NCBI GenBank assembly: GCA_031841125.1
Contig: JAJSSI010000029.1
Coordinates: forward strand, 2,564 to 66,563
From: Acanthococcus lagerstroemiae
Taxonomy: Eukaryota > Arthropoda > Insecta > Hemiptera > Eriococcidae
DNA: 64,000 bases
Direction of reading: 5' to 3'
Positions 30,101 through 39,650 of the stretch are shown here, piece after piece; position 1 is the first letter of the stretch; each line of letters opens with the position of its first letter. The translations under genes were made by a program, and so were the position numbers. The notes beneath the pieces are model-generated. The model did not search any database. It saw nothing but the letters and a program-made list of their open reading frames with translations, and was not told the DNA's origin.

Positions 30101-32545
30101 AGTAAGAAACACTCATTAATTTGAAATTTTTGATTTTCTCAAATTTTGAAAATTTCTCCATACTATACATCATGTCTTTTTTTGGGCGAAAAAATTTTCG
30201 GAGAGCTACGGCGTCGGCGCTGGTGCTAAGTACTCAATGTTTCGAGACGAATTCGAATCCGTTGTCGAAATTGAGCTAGAGTCATTTTTTGACCCAAATT
30301 GATCAATTTTCCCAACTTTTTTGAGTGTATCTCAAGAACGGAGGGTCGCCGCCAAATGGGAACCACTTATTCGAACTCAGCGTGAAAAACTGAGTAAGAA
30401 ACACTCATTAATTTGAAATTTTTGATTTTCTCAAATTTTGAAAATTTCTCCATACTATACATCATGTCTTTTTTTGGGCGAAAAAATTTTCGGAGAGCTA
30501 CGGCGTCGGCGCTGGTGCTAGTTACTCAATTTTTCGAGACGAATTCGAATCCGTTGTCGAAATTGAGCTAGAGTCATTTTTTGACCCAAATTGATCAATT
30601 TTCCCAACTTTTTTGAGTGTACCTCAAGAACGGAGGGTCGCCGCCAAATGGGAACCACTTATTCGAACTCAGCGTGAAAAACTGAGTAAGAAACACTCAT
30701 TAATTCGAAATTTTTGATTTTCTCAAATTTTGAAAATTTCTCCATACTATACATCATGTCTTTTTTTGGGCGAAAAAATTTTCGGGGAGCTACGGCGTCG
30801 GCGCTGGTGCTAGTACTCAATTTTTCGAGACGAATTCGAATCCGTTGTCGAAATTGAGCTAGAGTCATTTTTTGACCCAAATTGATCAATTTTCCCAACT
30901 TTTTTGAGTGTACCTCAAGAACGGAGGGTCGCCGCCAAATGGGAACCACTTATTCGAACTCAGCGTGAAAAACTGAGTAAGAAACACTCATTAATTCGAA
31001 ATTTTTGATTTTTTCAAATTTTGAAAATTTTTCCATACTATATACATCATGTCTTTTTTTGGGCGAAAAAATTTTCGGAGAGCTACGGCGTCGGCGCTGG
31101 TGCTAAGTACTCAATTTTTCGAGACGAATTCGAATCCGTTGTCGAAATTGAGCTAGAGTCATTTTTTGACCCAAATTGATCAATTTTCCCAACTTTTTTG
31201 AGTGTACCTCAAGAACGGAGGGTCGCCGCCAAATGGGAACCACTTATTCGAACTCAGCGTGAAAAACTGAGTAAGAAACACTCATTAATTTGAAATTTTT
31301 GATTTTCTCAAATTTTGAAAATTTCTCCATATACATCATGTTTTTTTTGGGCGAAAAAATTTTCGGAGAGCTACGGCGTCGGCGCTGGTGCTAGTACTCA
31401 ATTTTTCGAGACGAATTCGAATCCGTTGTCGAAATTGAGCTAGAGTCATTTTTTGACCCAAATTGATCAATTTTCCCAACTTTTTTGAGTGTACCTCAAG
31501 AACGGAGGGTCGCCGCCAAATGGGAACCACTTATTCGAACTCAGCGTGAAAAACTGAGTAAGAAACACTCATTAATTTGAAATTTTTGATTTTCTCAAAT
31601 TTTGAAAATTTCTCCATACTATACATCATGTCTTTTTTTGGGCGAAAAAATTTTCGGAGAGCTACGGCGTCGGCGCTGGTGCTAAGTACTCAATTTTTCG
31701 AGACGAATTCGAATCCGTTGTCGAAATTGAGCTAGAGTCATTTTTTGACCCAATTGATCAATTTTCCCAACTTTTTTGAGTGTACCTCAAGAACGGAGGG
31801 TCGCCGCCAAATGGGAACCACTTATTCGAACTCAGCGTGAAAAACTGAGTAAGAAACACTCATTAATTCGAAATTTTTGATTTTCTCAAATTTTGAAAAT
31901 TCTCCATACTATACATCATGTCTTTTTTGGGCGAAAAAATTTTCGGAGAGCTACGGCGTCGGCGCTGGTGCTAAGTACTCAATTTTTCGAGACGAATTCG
32001 AATCCGTTGTCGAAATTGAGCTAGAGTCATTTTTTGACCCAAATTGATCAATTTTCCCAACTTTTTTGAGTGTACCTCAAGAACGGAGGATCGCCGCCAA
32101 ATGGGAACAACTTATTCGAACTCAGCGTGAAAAACTGAGTAAGAAACACTCATTAGTTCGAAATTTTTGATTTTCTCAAATTTTGAAAATTTCTCCATAC
32201 TATACATCATGTATTTTTTGGGCGAAAAATTTTTCGGGGAGCTACGGCGTCGGCGCTGGTGCTAGTACTCAATTTTTCGAGACGAATTCGAATCCGTTGT
32301 CAAAATTGAGCTAGAGTCATTTTTTGACCCAAATTGATCAATTTTCCCAACTTTTTTGAGTGTACCTCAAGAACGGAGGGTCGCCGCCAAATGGGAACCA
32401 CTTATTCGAACTCAGCGTGAAAAACTGAGTAAGAAACACTCATTAATTTGAAATTTTTGATTTTCTCAAATTTTGAAAATTTCTCCATACTATACATCAT
32501 GTCTTTTTTTGGGCGAAAAAATTTTCGGGGAGCTACGGCGTCGGC
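6131..32545. repeat. Homogeneous core of family A
   Basis: About 90 near-identical 292-bp monomers. Common polymorphisms are few and recur throughout: attcgaaa or atttgaaa in the tail, cggggagc or cggagagc before the anchor, tgtcgaaattg or tgtcaaaattg, and gtctttttttggg or gtatttttttggg. Indels are mostly single bases in T runs. Most of these monomers carry cttattcg, which puts a TAA stop in the minus-strand frame that is open in family B. No unique sequence is interspersed. The homogeneity suggests recent amplification or efficient homogenisation; that is inference. Confidence 0.85.
15929..16220. repeat. Representative family A monomer (292 bp)
   Basis: Typical A unit, taken from the g of gctacggcg to the base before the next one. 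In order it holds: the GC-rich core; tactcaatttttcgagac; cgaattcg (8-bp palindrome); gctagagtcattttttgac; the 14-bp perfect palindrome aaattgatcaattt; ttgagtgtacctcaa (5-bp arms ttgag/ctcaa); ggtcgccgcc; ctcagcgtgaaaaactgag (5-bp arms ctcag/ctgag); gagtaagaaacactc (4-bp arms); the A/T-tract cluster; ccatactatacatcatg; and the T run leading to gggcgaaaaaattttcgg. The phase of the unit is arbitrary. Confidence 0.9.
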
Positions 32546-33045
32546 NNNNNNNNNNNNNNNNNNNNNNNNNNNNNNNNNNNNNNNNNNNNNNNNNNNNNNN
32601 NNNNNNNNNNNNNNNNNNNNNNNNNNNNNNNNNNNNNNNNNNNNNNNNNNNNNNNNNNNNNNNNNNNNNNNNNNNNNNNNNNNNNNNNNNNNNNNNNNNN
32701 NNNNNNNNNNNNNNNNNNNNNNNNNNNNNNNNNNNNNNNNNNNNNNNNNNNNNNNNNNNNNNNNNNNNNNNNNNNNNNNNNNNNNNNNNNNNNNNNNNNN
32801 NNNNNNNNNNNNNNNNNNNNNNNNNNNNNNNNNNNNNNNNNNNNNNNNNNNNNNNNNNNNNNNNNNNNNNNNNNNNNNNNNNNNNNNNNNNNNNNNNNNN
32901 NNNNNNNNNNNNNNNNNNNNNNNNNNNNNNNNNNNNNNNNNNNNNNNNNNNNNNNNNNNNNNNNNNNNNNNNNNNNNNNNNNNNNNNNNNNNNNNNNNNN
33001 NNNNNNNNNNNNNNNNNNNNNNNNNNNNNNNNNNNNNNNNNNNNN
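32546..33045. other. Assembly gap (500 N)
   Basis: A run of exactly 500 N, a common placeholder length. The left flank ends inside a family A monomer, right after the GC core (anchor at 32,532). The right flank starts inside the A/T tail of a family B monomer (next anchor at 33,117). Anchor to anchor is 585 bp, almost exactly two monomers (584). The gap could therefore be close to true size, or the phase agreement could be chance. Any frame reading across it is an artefact of the N run. Confidence 0.99.
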
Positions 33046-35470
33046 ATTTCTCAAATTTTGAAAATTTCTCCATACTATACATCATGTGTTTTTTCGGGCG
33101 AAAAAATTTTCGGAGAGCCACGGCGTCGGCGCTGGCGCTTATTACTCAATTTTTCGAGACGAATTCAAATCCGTTGTCCAAATTGAGCTAGAGTCATTTT
33201 TTGACCCAAATTGATCATTTTTTCCAACTTTTTTGGTGTATCTCGGGAACGAAGGGTCGCCGCCAAATTGGAACAACGAATTCGAACTCAGCGTGAAAAA
33301 TTGAGTAAAAAACACTCATTAATTCGAAATTTTCGAATTTCTCAAATTTCTCCATACTATACATCATGTGTTTTTTCGGGCGAAAAAATTTTCGGAGAGC
33401 TACGGCGTCGGCGCTGGCGCTTATTACTCAATTTTTCGAGACGAATTCAAATCCGTTGTCAAAATTGGGCTAGAGTCATTTTTTGACCCAAATTGATTCA
33501 ATTTTTCCAACTTTTTTGGGTGTATCTCGTGAACGAAGGGTCGCCGCCAAATTGGAACAACGAATTCGAACTCAGCGTGAAAAATTGAGTAAGAAACACT
33601 CATTAATTCGAAATTTTCGAATTTTCAATTTTGAAAATTTCTCCATACTATACATCATGTGTTTTTTCGGGCGAAAAAATTTTCGGAGAGCTACGGCGTC
33701 GGCGCTGGCGCTTATTACTCAATTTTTCGAGACGAATTCAAATCCGTTGTCAAAATTGGGCTAGAGTCATTTTTTGACCCAAATTGATCAATTTTTCCAA
33801 CTTTTTTGGGTGTATCTCGGGAACGACGGGTCGCCGCCAAATTGGAACAACGAATTCGAACTCAGCGTGAAAAATTGAGTAAAAAACACTCATTAATTCG
33901 AAATTTTCGAATTTAATTCTCAAATTTTGAAAATTTCTCCATACTATACATCATGTGTTTTTTCGGGCGAAAAAATTTTCGGAGAGCTACGGCGTCGGCG
34001 CTGGCGCTTATTACTCAATTTTTCGAGACGAATTCAAATCCGTTGTCAAAATTGGCTAGAGTCATTTTTTGACCCAAATTGTTCAATTTTTCCAACTTTT
34101 TTGGGTGTATCTCGTGAACGAAGGGTCGCCGCCAAATTGGAACAACGAATTCGAACTCAGCGTGAAAAATTGAGTAAGAAACACTCATTAATTCGAAATT
34201 TTCGAATTTCTCAAATTTTGAAAATTTCTCCATACTATACATCATGTGTTTTTTCGGGCGAAAAAATTTTCGGAGAGCTACGGCGTCGGCGCTGGCGCTT
34301 ATTACTCAATTTTTCGAGACGAATTCAAATCCGTTGTCAAAATTGGGCTAGAGTCATTTTTTGACCCAAATTGATCAATTTTTCCAACTTTTTTGGGTGT
34401 ATCTCGGGAACGAAGGGTCGCCGCCAAATTGGAACAACGAATTCGAACTCAGCGTGAAAAATTGAGTAAAAACACTCATTAATTCGAAATTTTCGAATTT
34501 CTCAAATTTTGAAAATTTCTCCATACTATACATCATGTGTTTTTTCGGGCGAAAAAATTTTCGGAGAGCTACGGCGTCGGCGCTGGCGCTTATTACTCAA
34601 TTTTTCGAGACGAATTCAAATCCGTTGTCAAAATTGGGCTAGAGTCATTTTTTGACCCAAATTGATCAATTCAATTTTCCAACTTTTTTGGGTGTATCTC
34701 GGGAACGAAGGGTCGCCGCCAAATTGGAACAACGAATTCGAACTCAGCGTGAAAAATTGAGTAAAAACACTCATTAATTCGAAATTTTCGAATTTTGAAA
34801 ATTTTGAAAATTTCTCCATACACATCATGTGTTTTTTCGGGCGAAAAAATTTTCGGAGAGCTACGGCGTCGCTGGCGCTCAAATTCGAGACGAATTCAAA
34901 TCCGTTGTAATTCGAACTCAGCAAGTGAAATATTGAGTAAAAAACATCTCATTAATTCGAAATTTTTCGAATTTTGAAAATTTTGAATATTTTGAAAATT
35001 TCTCCATACTATACATCATGTGTTTTTTCGGGCGAAAAAATTTTCGGAGAGCTACGGCGTCGGCGCTGGCGCTTATTACTCAATTTTTCGAGACGAATTC
35101 AAATCCGTTGTCAAAATTGGGCTAGAGTCATTTTTTGACCCAAATTGTTCAATTTTTCCAACTTTTTTGGGTGTATTGTGAACGAAGGGTCGCCGCCAAA
35201 TTGGAACAACGAATTCGAACTCAGCGTGAAAAATTGAGTAAAAAACACTCATTAATTCGAAATTTTCGAATTTTGAAAATTTTGAATATTTTGAAAATTT
35301 CTCCATACTATACATCATGTGTTTTTCCGGGCGAAAAAATTTTCGGAGAGCCACGGCGTCGGCGCTGGCGCTTATTACTCAATTTTTCGAGACGAATTCA
35401 AATCCGTTGTCCAAATTGAGCTAGAGTCATTTTTTGACCCAAATTGATCATTTTTTCCAACTTTTTTGGT
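33046..35470. repeat. Heterogeneous start of family B after the gap
   Basis: The first eight or so B monomers are irregular. A distinctive unit with gagagccacgg, tgtccaaattgagc, tgatcattttttcc and ttttttggtgta occurs at 33,117 and again at 35,350. Between them lie a short-tail unit (33,341), a unit with an inserted ttcaa beside the palindrome (about 34,665) and an internally deleted monomer (34,860-35,050). Part of the unit type (tgtccaaattgagc plus tgatcattttttcc) returns near 42,480 and 45,388. The block looks like an edge or recombination zone next to the gap. Confidence 0.65.
34860..35050. repeat. Internally deleted B monomer (191 bp)
   Basis: Anchor-to-anchor distance is 191 instead of 292 bp. 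The sequence jumps from aaatccgttgt straight to aattcgaactcagc, losing roughly 105-110 bp that normally hold the gctagagtca segment, the 14-bp palindrome and ggtcgccgcc. The unit also has gtcgctggcgctcaaattcgag (core shortened), an extra aa in cagcaagtg and atctcatt for actcatt, so it is degenerate beyond the deletion. Its tail is of the long type with gaatatttt. Confidence 0.85.
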
Positions 35471-37731
35471 GTATCTCGGGAACGAAGGGTCGCCGCCAAA
35501 TTGGAACAACGAATTCGAACTCAGCGTGAAAAATTGAGTAAAAAACACTCATTAATTCGAAATTTTCGAATTTCTCAAATTTTGAAAATTTCTCCATAAT
35601 ACATCATGTGTTTTTTCGGGCGAAAAAATTTTCGGAGAGCTACGGCGTCGGCGCTGGCGCTTATTACTCAATTTTTCGAGACGAATTCAAATCCGTTGTC
35701 AAAATTGGGCTAGAGTCATTTTTTGACCCAAATTGATCAATTTTTCCAACTTTTTGGGTGTATCTCGGGAACGAAGGGTCGCCGCCAAATTGGAACAACG
35801 AATTCGAACTCAGCGTGAAAAACTGAGTAAAAAACACTCATTAATTCGAAATTTTCGAATTTTCAAATTTTGAAAATTTCTCCATACACATCATGTGTTT
35901 TTTCGGGCGAAAAAATTTTCGGAGAGCTACGGCGTCGGCGCTGGCGCTTATTACTCAATTTTTCGAGACGAATTCAAATCCGTTGTCAAAATTGGGCTAG
36001 AGTCATTTTTTGACCCAAATTGATCAATTTTTCCAACTTTTTTGGGTGTATCTCGGGAACGAAGGGTCGCCGCCAAATTGGAACAACGAATTCGAACTCA
36101 GCGTGAAAAATTGAGTAAAAAACACTCATTAATTCGAAATTTTCGAATTTTGAAAATTTTGAAAATTTCTCCATACTATACATCATGTGTTTTTTCGGGC
36201 GAAAAATTTTCGGAGAGCTACGGCGTCGGCGCTGGCGCTTATTACTCAATTTTTCGAGACGAATTCAAATCCGTTGTCAAAATTGGGCTAGAGTCATTTT
36301 TTGACCCAAATTGATCAATTTTTCCAACTTTTTTGGGTGTATCTCGGGAACGACGGGTCGCCGCCAAATTGGAACAACGAATTCGAACTCAGCGTGAAAA
36401 ATTGAGTAAGAAACACTCATTAATTCGAAATTTTCGAATTTCTCAAATTTTGAAAATTTCTCCATACTATACATCATGTGTTTTTTCGGGCGAAAAAATT
36501 TTCGGAGAGCTACGGCGTCGGCGCTGGCGCTTATTACTCAATTTTTCGAGACGAATTCAAATCCGTTGTCAAAATTGGGCTAGAGTCATTTTTTGACCCA
36601 AATTGATCAATTTTTCCAACTTTTTTGGGTGTATCTGGGGAACGAAGGGTCGCCGCCAAATTGGAACAACGAATTCGAACTCAGCGTGAAAAATTGAGTA
36701 AGAAACACTCATTAATTCGAAATTTTCGAATTTCTCAAATTTTGAAAATTTCTCCATACACATCATGTGTTTTTTCGGGCGAAAAAATTTTCGGAGAGCT
36801 ACGGCGTCGGCGCTGGCGCTTATTACTCAATTTTTCGAGACGAATTCAAATCCGTTGTCAAAATTGGGCTAGAGTCATTTTTTGACCCAAATTGATCAAT
36901 TTTTCCAACTTTTTTGGGTGTATCTCGTGAACGAAGGGTCGCCGCCAAATTGGAACAACGAATTCGAACTCAGCGTGAAAAATTGAGTAAGAAACACTCA
37001 TTAATTCGAAATTTTCGAATTCTCAAATTTTGAAAATTTCTCCATACTATACATCATGTGTTTTTTCGGGCGAAAAAATTTTCGGAGAGCTACGGCGTCG
37101 GCGCTGGCGCTTATTACTCAATTTTTCGAGACGAATTCAAATCCGTTGTCAAAATTGGGCTAGAGTCATTTTTTGACCCAAATTGATCAATTTTTCCAAC
37201 TTTTTTGGGTGTATCTCGGGAACGAAGGGTCGCCGCCAAATTGGAACAACGAATTCGAACTCAGCGTGAAAAATTGAGTAAAAAACACTCATTAATTCGA
37301 AATTTTCGAATTCTCAAATTTTTGAAAATTTCTCCATACTACATCATGTGTTTTTTCGGGCGAAAAAATTTTCGGAGAGCTACGGCGTCGGCGCTGGCGC
37401 TTATTACTCAATTTTTCGAGACGAATTCAAATCCGTTGTCAAAATTGGGCTAGAGTCATTTTTTGACCCAAATTGATTCAATTTTTCCAACTTTTTTGGG
37501 TGTATCTCGGGAACGAAGGGTCGCCGCCAAATTGGAACAACGAATTCGAACTCAGCGTGAAAAATTGAGTAAAAAACACTCATTAATTCGAAATTTTCGA
37601 ATTTCTCAAATTTTGAAAATTTCTCCATACTATACATCATGTGTTTTTTCGGGCGAAAAAATTTTCGGAGAGCTACGGCGTCGGCGCTGGCGCTTATTAC
37701 TCAATTTTTCGAGACGAATTCAAATCCGTTG

Positions 37732-38899
37732 TCAAAATTGGGCTAGAGTCATTTTTTGACCCAAATTGATCAATTTTTCCAACTTTTTTGGGTGTATCTC
37801 GGGAACGACGGGTCGCCGCCAAATTGGAACAACGAATTCGAACTCAGCGTGAAAAATTGAGTAAGAAACACTCATTAATTCGAAATTTTCGAATTTCTCA
37901 AATTTTGAAAATTTCTCCATACTATACATCATGTGTTTTTTCGGGCGAAAAAATTTTCGGAGAGCTACGGCGTCGGCGCTGGCGCTTATTACTCAATTTT
38001 TCGAGACGAATTCAAATCCGTTGTCAAAATTGGGCTAGAGTCATTTTTTGACCCAAATTGTTCAATTTTTCCAACTTTTTTGGGTGTATCCTGTGAACGA
38101 AGGGTCGCCGCCAAATTGGAACAACGAATTCGAACTCAGCGTGAAAAATTGAGTAAGAAACACTCATTAATTCGAAATTTTCGAATTTCTCAAATTTTGA
38201 AAATTTCTCCATACTATACATCATGTGTTTTTTCGGGCGAAAAAATTTTCGGAGAGCTACGGCGTCGGCGCTGGCGCTTATTACTCAATTTTTCGAGACG
38301 AATTCAAATCCGTTGTCAAAATTGGGCTAGAGTCATTTTTTGACCCAAATTGATCAATTTTTCCAACTTTTTTGGGTGTATCTCGGGAACGACGGGTCGC
38401 CGCCAAATTGGAACAACGAATTCGAACTCAGCGTGAAAAATTGAGTAAAAAGCACTCATTAATTCGAAATTTTCGAATTTCTCAAATTTTGAAAATTTCT
38501 CCATACTATACATCATGTGTTTTTTCGGGCGAAAAAATTTTCGGAGAGCTACGGCGTCGGCGCTGGCGCTTATTACTCAATTTTTCGAGACGAATTCAAA
38601 TCCGTTGTCAAAATTGGGCTAGAGTCATTTTTTGACCCAAATTGTTCAATTTTTCCAACTTTTTTGGGTGTATCCTGTGAACGAAGGGTCGCCGCCAAAT
38701 TGGAACAACGAATTCGAACTCAGCGTGAAAAATTGAGTAAAAACACTCATTAATTCGAAATTTTCGAATTCTCAAATTTTGAAAATTTCTCCACTATACA
38801 TCATGTGTTTTTTCGGGCGAAAAAATTTTCGGAGAGCTACGGCGTCGGCGCTGGCGCTTATTACTCAATTTTTCGAGACGAATTCAAATCCGTTGTCAA
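37732..38899. repeat. Two-monomer block duplicated in tandem (584 bp x 2)
   Basis: A monomer with the ctcgggaacgacg allele is followed by one with gttcaa plus the rare tatcctgtgaacg. The pair occurs twice in a row: tatcctgtg is at 38,087 and 38,671, exactly 584 bp (2 x 292) apart, and I see it nowhere else in the window. This is best explained by a recent unequal exchange duplicating a dimer. Small differences (agcactc for aacactc near 38,452, and a shortened tail near 38,770) arose afterwards. Confidence 0.8.
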
Positions 38900-39553
38900 A
38901 ATTGGGCTAGAGTCATTTTTTGACCCAAATTGATCAATTTTTCCAACTTTTTTGGGTGTATCTCGGAACGAAGGGTCGCCGCCAAATTGGAACAACGAAT
39001 TCGAACTCAGCGTGAAAAATTGAGTAAGAAACACTCATTAATTCGAAATTTTCGAATTTCTCAAATTTCTCCATACTATACATCATGTGTTTTTTTCGGG
39101 CGAAAAAATTTTCGGAGAGCTACGGCGTCGGCGCTGGCGCTTATTACTCAATTTTTCGAGACGAATTCAAATCCGTTGTCAAAATTGGGCTAGAGTCATT
39201 TTTTGACCCAAATTGATCAATTCAATTTTTCAACTTTTTTGGGTGTATCTCGGGAACGAGGGTCGCCGCCAAATTGGAACAACGAATTCGAACTCAGCGT
39301 GAAAAATTGAGTAAGAAACACTCATTAATTCGAAATTTTCGAATTTCTCAAATTTTGAAAATTTCTCCATACTATACATCATGTGTTTTTTCGGGCGAAA
39401 AAATTTTCGGAGAGCTACGGCGTCGGCGCTGGCGCTTATTACTCAATTTTTCGAGACGAATTCAAATCCGTTGTCAAAATTGGGCTAGAGTCATTTTTTG
39501 ACCCAAATTGATCAATTTTTCCAACTTTTTTGGGTGTATCTCGGGGAAACGAA

Positions 39554-39650
39554 TTTTTCCAAATTTTCGGTGGTTTTTTTGAGGTACGTTTACTCAATTT
39601 TTCAGACTTTCGTGTTTTTTTGGCATTGTTTTTCATTTTTTGTGTTTTCC
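39554..39650. other. 97-bp insertion into a B monomer; the only non-monomer sequence
   Basis: The monomer is normal up to tctcgggg-aaacgaa (ending about 39,553) and resumes at ggtcgccgcc (39,651), a net gain of 98 bp. The insert is very T-rich on the plus strand, with runs ttttttt, tgtttttttggc and cattttttgtg. It contains tactcaatttttcagac, which matches the satellite segment tactcaatttttcgagac with one G missing, so part of it may be a diverged satellite piece, out of normal order. It has no obvious terminal inverted repeat or target-site duplication. It also contains gaggtacgttt followed by ttttcag, resembling nematode splice signals, but only about 22 bp apart. Origin not recognised. Confidence 0.8.

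Larger units (their letters stand above)
1..32545. repeat. Satellite array, family A (292-bp monomer, about 111 copies)
   Basis: Uninterrupted head-to-tail tandem repeat. The GC-rich anchor gctacggcgtcggcgctgg recurs at 191, 488, 780, 1072, 1367 and so on, normally 292 bp apart, with a few units of 288-297 bp. Family A states are ggtgctaagtactc after the anchor, gaattcgaatcc, gtacctcaagaacggaggg, aaatgggaaccacttattcg, aaaactgag, and gtctttttttggg. All copies have the same orientation. The array starts mid-monomer at base 1 and is cut by the gap, so both true ends are missing. No gene-like sequence lies between monomers. This is seen directly in the sequence; chromosomal role (pericentromeric, subtelomeric or interstitial) cannot be told from it. 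Confidence 0.97.

Noticed and set aside
32402..33191. Frames of 173-247 codons spanning the N run
   Set aside because: They consist mostly of unknown residues from the 500 N; both ends are ordinary monomer sequence.
39554..39650. Transposon or intron in the insert
   Set aside because: No terminal inverted repeats, target-site duplication, poly(A) end or coding sequence. The splice-like sites are only about 22 bp apart.
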